This document shows, piece by piece, positions 7,081 to 14,272 of a DNA stretch of 20,384 bases. The first letter of the stretch is position 1, and every line of letters begins with the position of its first letter. Origin of the DNA: a virus. The notes below the pieces were generated by a model, which saw only the letters and a list, made by a program, of their open reading frames with translations, was not told the origin of the DNA and searched no databases. Made by a program: the position numbers and the translations under genes. The stretch spans positions 1 through 20,384 of IMG/VR virus record IMGVR_UViG_3300010148_000169; one strand, given 5' to 3'.

Positions 7081-8595
7081 TTGGAGAATTATTCAAATAA
7101 ATTAAATGAAATATTCAGAGGCTCTAACAGAGCTCATGGTACTTTTACTGTCGACATAGCTACGACAGGTCAGAAAAAATCAGGTAAAGCAAAAACTATA
7201 AAAACTGTAGGGGCTACTACAAATCATTGGGACGACCACCTTAGTGGTAAATCTGGGCTAGGTATTATACCTATAGACGAAGAAAATATGGTACGGTGGG
7301 GAGCCATTGACGTTGACCAATACTCACTAGATTTAAAAAAATTAGTATTAAAGGTAGAAGAATTTGGCTTACCACTTATAGTATGTAGAAGTAAAAGTGG
7401 TGGAGCTCACATATACTGTTTTACTCGAGAGCGAGTAAGTGCAGGAGATATGCAAGATAAATTAAGAGAGATATCTGCAGGATTAGGGTATGGTGGAGTA
7501 GAGATATTTCCTAAGCAAAGGGAGGTATTAGTAGATAGGGGAGACTTAGGCTCATGGTTAAATATGCCTTATTTCGAGGGCGAAAACTCTCTTAGGTACG
7601 CTTTCGATACTAAGGGCGAGGCATTAAGTATAGACGGTTTTATAGAGCATATAGAAAAGAGGTCGTTAAGTTTAGAAGAATTATTAGAGTTAGAAGTACC
7701 TTTATTAGATGACATGAAAGATGGACCACCTTGTTTACAGGTATTACTTAAACAAGGTTTTCCAGAAGGCACAAGAAATAATGGTTTATTTAATGTAGGT
7801 GTATATTTAAAGAAAGCTATACCAGAAACTTGGGAAACTGAGATAGAAGAATATAACAGAAAGTATGTAACACCACCTTTACCAGCCCAAGAAGTTTTAA
7901 CCTTAATAAGTACATTAAGGAAAAAGGAGTATAACTATAAATGCTCTGATGAACCAATCAAGTCTTACTGTAATGTAAGTAAATGTAGGGGCTGTAAGTA
8001 CGGCATCGGCAACGGGAACACGGCTCCTACATTCTCTAGTTTAGCTAAGTTAGATAGTAACCCACCTCTCTGGTTTTTATCTATTGATGATAAAAGATTA
8101 GAGTTAAGCACTGAACAACTTCAAAATCAAATAAAGTTTCAAAGAGTGTGTATGGAGATTTTAAATATAATGCCACAACGTATGAATGATAGGGGTTGGC
8201 AAACTCTTATACAAAATTTAATGGACAATGGTATGGAGATTATAGAGGTAAGCGATGATATTTCTGTAGAGGGGCAGTTTATGGATTTACTCGAATCTTT
8301 TTGCACAGATATGGCACAAGCTAACACAAGAGATGAGATACTTTTAGGTAAGCCCTTTACAGAAGATAACCGTACCTTTTTTAGAATTAAAGATTTAAAA
8401 GAGTATCTTTTAAAACACAGGTTTACAGAAATGGATACTAACAGAATAGCATCTAAGCTGAGAGATATGAAAGCTGAACATAAGTTTTTAAACCTAAAAG
8501 GTAGGGGAGTAAATGTTTGGTCTATAGCTGAGTTTGAATATGGAGCAGATGATTTAGAGCTCGAGCCAACTAACTTTGAGGGGTCAGACATATAA
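7081..8595 (+). CDS. Archaeo-eukaryotic primase (TOTE/phage type)
   Basis: This 504-residue protein is a primase of the archaeo-eukaryotic primase superfamily. The metal-binding DxD is D77-V-D79 (AIDVD), followed by SGGAHIY (106-112), the S/GxH motif that contacts nucleotide. A lysine/arginine-rich strand and an RGDLGSWLNMP segment follow, as in primases of phages and TOTE conflict systems. Downstream, RNNGLFNVGVYLKK (230-243) resembles a PriCT-type helical region. Four cysteines (288, 297, 302, 305) form a likely zinc site. The C-terminal third is unassigned. It probably makes primers for the PolA encoded downstream. Translation must start at TTG 7081: stops block the frame just upstream (TAA at 7039), no other start codon intervenes, and GAGGA lies at 7072-7076. 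Its stop shares one base with the helicase ATG. Confidence 0.85.
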   Translation: MENYSNKLNEIFRGSNRAHGTFTVDIATTGQKKSGKAKTIKTVGATTNHWDDHLSGKSGLGIIPIDEENMVRWGAIDVDQYSLDLKKLVLKVEEFGLPLIVCRSKSGGAHIYCFTRERVSAGDMQDKLREISAGLGYGGVEIFPKQREVLVDRGDLGSWLNMPYFEGENSLRYAFDTKGEALSIDGFIEHIEKRSLSLEELLELEVPLLDDMKDGPPCLQVLLKQGFPEGTRNNGLFNVGVYLKKAIPETWETEIEEYNRKYVTPPLPAQEVLTLISTLRKKEYNYKCSDEPIKSYCNVSKCRGCKYGIGNGNTAPTFSSLAKLDSNPPLWFLSIDDKRLELSTEQLQNQIKFQRVCMEILNIMPQRMNDRGWQTLIQNLMDNGMEIIEVSDDISVEGQFMDLLESFCTDMAQANTRDEILLGKPFTEDNRTFFRIKDLKEYLLKHRFTEMDTNRIASKLRDMKAEHKFLNLKGRGVNVWSIAEFEYGADDLELEPTNFEGSDI

Positions 8596-10088
8596 TGTAT
8601 AACGTGGTTCTTGGTCCACCTGGAACTGGAAAAACAACGTACCTTTTAAATAAGGTAGAAGACTTCTTTGAAAAAGGTACGCCACCAGAAAAACTAGGTT
8701 ATCTTGCGTTTACTAAGAAAGCTGCAAACGAAGCTCTGGCTAGAGCTATGGGCAAGTTTTCTTACACAAGTCAAGAGTTGTGTTATTTTAGAACGCTCCA
8801 CTCTCTCTGTTATCATTGGTTAGGTTTTACTAAGAACGATGTATTAGCTAGGAGTAATCTTAGAGAGTTTAGTAGGACTATAGGTGAGAGAATAAACTCT
8901 GCGTGGGATGGTGAAAATATAATGACACTATCTAGTAAAGGTGATAGAATGTTATTCTTAGAAAATATGGCACGTAATCAATCTATGGGCTATAAAGAAA
9001 TATGGAACAAAGCTAATGATTTAGATATAACTTGGATGCATTTTAATTGGTTTTGTAAAAACTATTCTAAATATAAAAGCCAAAACTTTTTAATTGATTT
9101 TACAGATATGTTAGAGATGTTTATTAATCACGATACCAAACCTAACCTAGATGTATTAATTATAGATGAGGCACAAGACTTATCAGCTTTACAGTGGAAG
9201 TGTGTAGAAAAATTAGCAGAAGGGGTAAAGCATGTGTATATAGCTGGTGATGATGATCAAGCTATCTATAAATGGGCAGGTGCAGATGTAAATCATTTTA
9301 TAAATTTAAAAGGTAACAACATTTATTTAAACCAATCTTACAGAGTACCAAGAAAAGTACATGATGTAGCATTAAGAATAGTAAAAAGAATAGGTAATAG
9401 AAAGGAAAAGGTATGGGAGCCTAGAGAAGAAGAGGGTCAAATAAATATACATATGGATTTTGAACATATTGATGTGTCAGAAGGTGAGTGGTTATTTTTA
9501 GCTAGAAATAATTATCTACTTAATCAAGTAGAGGACTACCTTAAAAAGTCTGGTAGATTTTATCAGAGGTCTGGTAAATCTCCTGTGTCTGATACTTTAA
9601 TTAATGCTATAAAAGATTGGGAAAGGTTAAGGAAAGGTCAGAAAATAGAAGCTGACAATATAAGAAAAATCTACTCGTACATGAGGGCTGGTAAAGGAGT
9701 CAAGAAGGGGTATAAAACATTAAAAAGTTTATTAGGTGATACAGTTTTAAGTATAGGTGATTTAAAAAGAGACTATGGTCTATTAGTAGATAGCATATGG
9801 CATGAATCATTTGACCTTATAGGTATAACTCAAAGAGAGTATTTAATATCTTGTTTAAGGAGAAAAGAAAACTTAAACACATCAAGAATAAAACTAAGCA
9901 CCATACATGCTTCTAAAGGTGGTGAGTGTGACAACGTAGTTTTATTATCTGATATGGCTACTAAGTCTTACGATGAATTATATAGAAACCCTGACAACGA
10001 GTGTAGAAATTTTTATGTAGGTGTGACTAGAACTAAAGAAAACTTACACATAGTGAGGTCTAAAACTAGAAAACAGTTTATTTTTTAG
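8595..10088 (+). CDS. UvrD/Rep-like SF1 DNA helicase
   Basis: The 497-residue protein has clear SF1A motifs. These are Walker A GPPGTGKTT (7-15), motif Ia LAFTKKAANEA, Walker B DEAQD (191-195), motif III GDDDQAIYKWAG starting at 218, and motif IV QSYRVP. Near the C-terminus are TIHASKGGECDNVVL and motif VI FYVGVTRTKE. It is shorter than cellular UvrD (about 720 residues), with reduced 1B and 2B insertions, as common in phage versions. It should unwind DNA with 3'-to-5' polarity. Since no DnaB or gp4-type helicase is in this window, it may work with the adjoining primase in replication as well as in repair. Start and stop overlap in TAATG at 8593-8597, implying translational coupling to the primase. 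Confidence 0.93.
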   Translation: MYNVVLGPPGTGKTTYLLNKVEDFFEKGTPPEKLGYLAFTKKAANEALARAMGKFSYTSQELCYFRTLHSLCYHWLGFTKNDVLARSNLREFSRTIGERINSAWDGENIMTLSSKGDRMLFLENMARNQSMGYKEIWNKANDLDITWMHFNWFCKNYSKYKSQNFLIDFTDMLEMFINHDTKPNLDVLIIDEAQDLSALQWKCVEKLAEGVKHVYIAGDDDQAIYKWAGADVNHFINLKGNNIYLNQSYRVPRKVHDVALRIVKRIGNRKEKVWEPREEEGQINIHMDFEHIDVSEGEWLFLARNNYLLNQVEDYLKKSGRFYQRSGKSPVSDTLINAIKDWERLRKGQKIEADNIRKIYSYMRAGKGVKKGYKTLKSLLGDTVLSIGDLKRDYGLLVDSIWHESFDLIGITQREYLISCLRRKENLNTSRIKLSTIHASKGGECDNVVLLSDMATKSYDELYRNPDNECRNFYVGVTRTKENLHIVRSKTRKQFIF

Positions 10089-10106
10089 GAAGATCCCTAT
10101 ACTTAA

Positions 10107-10122
10107 ACTTTACAAGTAAAGT
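10107..10122. repeat. Palindrome upstream of the modification cassette
   Basis: ACTTTAC (10107-10113) and GTAAAGT (10116-10122) are exact inverse complements around a two-base AA. The site lies in the 45-base gap before the GTG at 10134, next to the TAAAAT (10122-10127) that could be a -10 box. It is a candidate operator for the downstream genes. No convincing -35 partner is seen. Confidence 0.4.
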
Positions 10123-10133
10123 AAAATATTGAC

Positions 10134-10601
10134 GTGAATATATTTAAATTAGACGATAATATACAGACTGCAGCAGAAATGCACTGTGATAAACATGTGT
10201 CTAAAATGATTCTAGAGTCAGCTCAAATGCTTTGTACAAGTTTCTGGCTTAATGATCAAACAGCACCTTACAGACCTGTACATATGAAACACCCTTGTAC
10301 TATATGGTCTGCAGCCAGTTTAGATAATTGGCTATGGCTGAAAGACTTGTTAATTTGTCTCAATGAAGAATTTATGTGGCGATATAATAAAAACGTATGT
10401 CATAAATCATACGATGTTATTATGTCACTGCCTAACCCTTTGATAAAAAGTAAAGGGCTACAAGAACATCCACAATGCATGCCTGATCAATATAAGGTTC
10501 AGGGGAATGCAGTCGAGGCATATAGAAATTATTATATAGGCGAAAAAGTATTTGCGAAATGGACTAAACGAGGTAAACCATCATGGTACAAGATAAAGTA
10601 G
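10134..10601 (+). CDS. Conserved small phage protein with CDKH motif, function unknown
   Basis: The 155-residue protein starts at GTG 10134. The N-terminus MNIFKLDDN, followed by the CDKHVSKMILESAQML stretch (residues 19-34), supports that start. Another conserved-looking block is PVHMKHPCTIWS (47-58), and near the end come CMPDQYKVQGNAVEAYRNYY and FAKWTKRGKPSWY. I recognise this arrangement from uncharacterised phage proteins often found near DNA metabolism genes, but know of no assigned activity. Cys, His and Asp residues spaced along conserved blocks could form a metal or catalytic centre. It overlaps the next gene by 19 bases and heads the modification cassette, so a role with those enzymes is plausible. 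No Shine-Dalgarno is visible. Confidence 0.85.
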   Translation: MNIFKLDDNIQTAAEMHCDKHVSKMILESAQMLCTSFWLNDQTAPYRPVHMKHPCTIWSAASLDNWLWLKDLLICLNEEFMWRYNKNVCHKSYDVIMSLPNPLIKSKGLQEHPQCMPDQYKVQGNAVEAYRNYYIGEKVFAKWTKRGKPSWYKIK

Positions 10602-11443
10602 AAGGGTTTTTTAACTACATAAATGAAAGACACCAAATATATTTAAGGAGAAAAAACGGTCTTCATCCACCGTGGACAGAAGATAAGATATTAAAAACTT
10701 ATAGTTTTTGTAATGTGTTTAGAGAACTAGACACAGTCACAGAATGGGTAAGAACAAACTGGAGAGAGCCTTACTTTGACCACCCTAACTTAGCTTTCTC
10801 AATGTCCGTGGCTCGTCAAATAAATTGGCCATCCACCCTAGAAGAGATAGGTTTCCCTGAGGATTGGCAACCAGAAAAGGTAAAAGCTATAATGCAGGAT
10901 AGAATGGATAGTGGGAAAAAAGTTTACACAGGTGCTTATATGTTGACAGGTACTTTAGGTGGTACTAAAATAGAACAAACAGTAGACAAAATACTTACAC
11001 CTTTATATAATAACCACCCAGAGATAGTCTCTAGTAGTTTAGAAGATACTTGGAAAAATTATCTTCCTTACGCAGGATTTAGTGGATTTATGTCATACGA
11101 AGTTGTTACAGATTTAAGACACACTCATTTATTAAGGAACGCTCGTGATCTTTATACTTGGGCAAATCCAGGTCCAGGAGCAAAGCGTGGATTAAATAGA
11201 ATGAATTTAAGAACGCTTACTTGGGACTCGCACAAACATGACTGGAACGCAGAGATGTATAAACTTTTACAAGTAGCAGATAAATACTTAGAGCCACATG
11301 TACCAAAGCTAGAGATGAGAGAGATAGAGCACAGTTTATGTGAGTTTGATAAATATGAGAGAACTAGGTTAGGTGAGGGTAGACCTAGAGCAAAATATAA
11401 ATACGATAAATACCCAAAATTTAATGAGGCACAATACCTATGA
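10583..11443 (+). CDS. aGPT-PPlase/ADDT-superfamily protein (thymine hypermodification)
   Basis: I assign this 286-residue, all-helical protein to the alpha-glutamyl/putrescinyl-thymine pyrophosphorylase (aGPT-PPlase, amino acid:DNA transferase, HMUDK-helical) group by its N-terminal pattern. That pattern comprises FFNYINERHQIYLRR (9-23), PWTEDKIL, FCNVFRELDTVTEWVR and VARQINWPSTLEEIGFP. Members are related in fold to helix-hairpin-helix DNA glycosylases. Aravind and colleagues proposed that they replace a pyrophosphorylated 5-hydroxymethyluracil in phage DNA with an amine-bearing group. The C-terminal half has a GPGAKRGLNR segment (184-193), reminiscent of nucleic-acid contact loops. The P-loop 5-hmdU DNA kinase that usually works upstream is not in this window. 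The gene overlaps its upstream neighbour by 19 bases and its downstream neighbour by four. The family call is from memory of motif patterns; the clade is uncertain. Confidence 0.75.
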   Translation: MVQDKVEGFFNYINERHQIYLRRKNGLHPPWTEDKILKTYSFCNVFRELDTVTEWVRTNWREPYFDHPNLAFSMSVARQINWPSTLEEIGFPEDWQPEKVKAIMQDRMDSGKKVYTGAYMLTGTLGGTKIEQTVDKILTPLYNNHPEIVSSSLEDTWKNYLPYAGFSGFMSYEVVTDLRHTHLLRNARDLYTWANPGPGAKRGLNRMNLRTLTWDSHKHDWNAEMYKLLQVADKYLEPHVPKLEMREIEHSLCEFDKYERTRLGEGRPRAKYKYDKYPKFNEAQYL

Positions 11444-12216
11444 AAATATATATTCCTACTCGTGGTAGACCCACTAATCAAGAAACTTTAAAATGGTTTC
11501 CCCAATGGATGCAAGCTAATGGTGATGTAACATTAGTTATTGATCATGATGAGCAACACCTGTACACTAAATATCAAAACACACCTAAAATGGTAGTCCC
11601 AGAGGACTGTATAGGCATAGGGGCTAAACGAAAATATATTATAGAGCATAGTGATGACCCCCATATAGTTATGCTAGATGATGATTTACGTTTTTACATT
11701 CGTAAAAGCCCTACCGACTGGCACTTACGATACTTAGAGTCAGATGAGTATCCTGCTATGTTTGGTTTATTAGACGAGTGGCTTAGTCAAGGTTATGCCC
11801 ACGTGGGTGTAAGTGCTAGGGAAGGTAATAATAGGGTAGAAGATTTATCTGTAGAAAATACTCGATACATGAGAGTACTCGCTTATAACTTAAACGAGTT
11901 TCCTGATGACATAGAGTGGGGCAGGACTAGGGTAATGGAAGATTTTGATATAGCTTTACAACTATTGAGAAAAGGTAAAGCATGTAAGGTAAGTTTTTAT
12001 TATGCACAAGGTCAAAAATCATCTAACGCTGACGGTGGTTGTAGTGAGTGGAGAACTATTGATGTTCATAATGAAGGTGCTGAAAGATTACACTCTTTAC
12101 ACCCTACATGCGTTAAGGTAGTAGAGAAACAAACTAAAACTGCTTGGAACGGATTACCTCGTAAGGATGTAATCATAGGTTGGAAAAAAGCATATAAAGA
12201 AGGAATAGGAGAATAA
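11440..12216 (+). CDS. TET-associated-type glycosyltransferase (TAGT), GT-A fold
   Basis: The 258-residue protein begins directly with a GT-A-like strand, KIYIPTRGRP (2-11), followed by VTLVIDHDEQ. GIGAKRKYII is a helix that typically caps the nucleotide-sugar site. The metal-binding acidic motif is D80-D81-D82 in VMLDDDLRF. ARVMEDFDIALQLLRKG-like sequence (MEDFDIALQLL) supplies the second acidic cluster. This matches the TAGT family, described from gene neighbourhoods with base-oxidising or hydroxylating enzymes and proposed to glycosylate hydroxymethylated bases in DNA. Here the hydroxymethyl donor would be the TS-like enzyme encoded next, with which it shares TAATG (12214-12218). The upstream overlap is ATGA at 11440-11443. 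A glycosyltransferase for virion proteins or lipopolysaccharide is less likely given these neighbours. The sugar donor cannot be told. Confidence 0.78.
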   Translation: MKIYIPTRGRPTNQETLKWFPQWMQANGDVTLVIDHDEQHLYTKYQNTPKMVVPEDCIGIGAKRKYIIEHSDDPHIVMLDDDLRFYIRKSPTDWHLRYLESDEYPAMFGLLDEWLSQGYAHVGVSAREGNNRVEDLSVENTRYMRVLAYNLNEFPDDIEWGRTRVMEDFDIALQLLRKGKACKVSFYYAQGQKSSNADGGCSEWRTIDVHNEGAERLHSLHPTCVKVVEKQTKTAWNGLPRKDVIIGWKKAYKEGIGE

Positions 12217-13265
12217 TGCACACATTAAACTGTAGAAATGTAAACGATGCCTTTTTAAGAGGTATGGATTTACTTGACTCGAATGGTCATATAGAAAATA
12301 CTAGAAACGGTAAAGTCATCACTGTAGAAGAACCAGTTACTACAGTTTATGCTAACCCTAGCGAGAGAGTTTTATTTGACCCAGATAGAGACGCTAACCC
12401 CTTTTTCCATTTTATGGAAGGTTTATGGATGCTGGCTGGTTTTAATGACTTAGCTACCATGGAGTACTACAATAAAGGTATGAGTAGATATAGTGATGAT
12501 GGTGAAACATTGTGGGGAGCGTATGGCTGGAGATGGAGAAGTTATTTCAAAGACCCTATATTTAAAGATTTTGCTGGTAAAGACCAAGTAAGAATTATTA
12601 TTGATAGACTTAAACACGACCCTTACGATAGACGCTGTGTCCTACAAATGTGGGACGCTGTGGGCGATTTAGGGCGAGATGGAGCTGACGTACCCTGTAA
12701 TACGACTATATACTTTAAAACTGTACACATAGACGGCTACAGTCCTCGTCTCGATATGACAGTATCAAATAGGTCAAATGATATTATCTGGGGTGCATAT
12801 GGAGCAAACGTGGTACACATGTCAATGTTACATGAGTTCGTAGCTGCAGCAACAGGTATAAGAATGGGTAAGTATTATCAAGTGAGTAATAATTATCATG
12901 CGTACTTAAATGTATATGAGCCTATGAGAGAAAAATTACTACAAATAGACTCTTTTGATTATTACACAATAAAGCTATTAATTAATCACAATCCGTATAA
13001 ACTAGATGAAGTAAATCCCTATCCAATGGTAAGTGTAGACTTTCGTGATTGGGAAGCAGACTTAATTATGTTTTTTACTAGAAAACCTTTTCAGCAAATG
13101 GAATTCAAAGATCCATTTTTCACTGACGTCGCAGTACCTATACAAGATGCTTGGTATCTCTCTAAAGAGGAGAGTAAGGAAGAAGCACTTATAGAAATAC
13201 AACATTGTAAAGCTGATGATTGGATGGAAGCTTGCTTTAGATGGCTATCTAGAAGAATAAAATAA
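12216..13265 (+). CDS. Thymidylate synthase homologue, probable dUMP hydroxymethylase-type
   Basis: This 349-residue protein has the thymidylate synthase fold signature. It carries the catalytic Cys161 (VPCNT), phosphate-binding RR at 139-140, NRSND (185-189) and the H228-x-Y230 pair, plus E68 at the Glu58 position of E. coli TS. Several active-site details differ from ordinary TS. The residue after Cys161 is Asn where TS has His. The GLPFN loop reads GAYGAN (193-198). By-eye alignment puts a non-Trp residue (about 90-92) where TS has Trp80. Asn198 near the Asn177 position would fit a uracil base rather than cytosine. Together with the glycosyltransferase and aGPT-PPlase-like neighbours this suggests a hydroxymethylase making 5-hydroxymethyl-dUMP. 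Ordinary dTMP synthesis remains possible. AGGAG (12207-12211) precedes the ATG. Confidence 0.85.
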   Translation: MHTLNCRNVNDAFLRGMDLLDSNGHIENTRNGKVITVEEPVTTVYANPSERVLFDPDRDANPFFHFMEGLWMLAGFNDLATMEYYNKGMSRYSDDGETLWGAYGWRWRSYFKDPIFKDFAGKDQVRIIIDRLKHDPYDRRCVLQMWDAVGDLGRDGADVPCNTTIYFKTVHIDGYSPRLDMTVSNRSNDIIWGAYGANVVHMSMLHEFVAAATGIRMGKYYQVSNNYHAYLNVYEPMREKLLQIDSFDYYTIKLLINHNPYKLDEVNPYPMVSVDFRDWEADLIMFFTRKPFQQMEFKDPFFTDVAVPIQDAWYLSKEESKEEALIEIQHCKADDWMEACFRWLSRRIK

Positions 13266-13277
13266 ATAGGAGAATCT

Positions 13278-13964
13278 ATGATTGGTCAATGGTCGTATAG
13301 TCGTCTTAGTTGTTACGAGAAGTGTCCTAAACAAGCTGAGTTTAAATTTATAAAGAAAATGAAAGAGCCTGGAAGTCCTGCCATGGATCGTGGTAAAGAT
13401 ATGCATAAATTATGCGAGGAATATATTCGTGGTAGGTTTGATGAACTACCTAAAGAACTCAAAGAGTTTGAAGAAGCGTTTGTAAAATTAAAAGAACTAC
13501 ATGAATATGGTCAGGTAACATGTGAGAGTGACTGGGCTATAACTAAAGATTGGGATCAAACAGGTTGGTTTGATAATGATACTTGGGGCAGGGCTAAAGT
13601 AGATGCTTTCGTCTATGACGAAGGAAACTCAACAGAAGCTAGAGTCATTGATTTTAAAACAGGTAGATATGAAGGTAATCAAGATGCACATAAAGAACAA
13701 TGTGAATTATATGGAGGAATAGCTTTAAAGAGATACCCTGAGTTAGAAAAAATTATCACGGAAATGTGGTATTTAGATCATGGTAAGATAGATAGATACA
13801 TTTATACTCAAGAGAGTATAAATATCAAAAGAGATAAAATACACATAAGAGCTGTAGAAATGACAGAAGCTACAGAGTTTCCTGCTAAACCTTCTAAGTG
13901 GAAGTGTAAGTGGTGTTATTTCGGTAAGCAGAATATGTGCAGAGAAAAATATGAGGAGTATTAA
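13278..13964 (+). CDS. RecB-like PD-(D/E)XK exonuclease with probable Fe-S cluster
   Basis: The 228-residue protein matches the PDDEXK_1/Cas4/RecB nuclease group. It opens with WSYSRLSCYEKCP (5-17), then GKDMH with H43, KVDAF (D109), VIDFKTG (D125, K127) and QCELY (Q141, Y145). These are, in order, RecB motifs I, II, III and QxxxY. Cysteines C210, C213 and C221 near the C-terminus, with C12 or C16 at the N-terminus, are arranged like the four ligands of the iron-sulfur cluster in Cas4 and AddB. It likely resects DNA ends in recombination or host DNA breakdown. AGGAGA precedes the ATG at good spacing, and the gene follows the TS-like gene by 12 bases. Confidence 0.88.
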   Translation: MIGQWSYSRLSCYEKCPKQAEFKFIKKMKEPGSPAMDRGKDMHKLCEEYIRGRFDELPKELKEFEEAFVKLKELHEYGQVTCESDWAITKDWDQTGWFDNDTWGRAKVDAFVYDEGNSTEARVIDFKTGRYEGNQDAHKEQCELYGGIALKRYPELEKIITEMWYLDHGKIDRYIYTQESINIKRDKIHIRAVEMTEATEFPAKPSKWKCKWCYFGKQNMCREKYEEY

Positions 13965-13966
13965 TT

Positions 13967-14272
13967 ATGAGTGGATCTAATTTTAATTTAATAAAACTAC
14001 TAGCACACACTGATGTAGAAAAGCTAGAGGAAGCCCAAATAAGTTATGGTGATAGTTGGCGTTCTCGTGGTGGTGTTGGTGCGTTTATGATGTTAGCTAG
14101 AAAATTTGATAGGATAGAAAATCAGTGTAAAAAGAACGGCTACGACATATTTAAAACTATAGCAGATGACCCTAGTTCTACAGGTATATTAGATGATATA
14201 CAGGATTTAAGGAGATACTTGTTATTAGTAGAAGGTCACATGACTAACCGAAAAGAGTATATCGGTAAGTAA
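13967..14272 (+). CDS. Nmad1/DUF1599-like small protein
   Basis: The 101-residue protein has the pattern YGDSWRSRGGVGAFMMLARKFDRIEN (27-52), then DDIQDLRRYLLLVEGHM (76-92). I associate this with the DUF1599 family, renamed nucleotide modification associated domain 1 (Nmad1), a small all-helical family near MazG-type NTP pyrophosphohydrolases. If right, it may act on nucleotides, for example by clearing or sensing a modified or unmodified precursor. The catalytic activity is not established to my knowledge. GAGGA precedes the ATG by about nine bases. The last A of its TAA is the first base of the polymerase ATG. This location between a modification cassette and PolA fits the family's name. The family call is moderate. 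Confidence 0.7.
   Translation: MSGSNFNLIKLLAHTDVEKLEEAQISYGDSWRSRGGVGAFMMLARKFDRIENQCKKNGYDIFKTIADDPSSTGILDDIQDLRRYLLLVEGHMTNRKEYIGK

Noticed and set aside
8139-8591. 150-codon minus-strand frame inside the primase gene
   Set aside because: It is antisense to conserved primase sequence and Ser/Leu-rich; it looks like a shadow frame.
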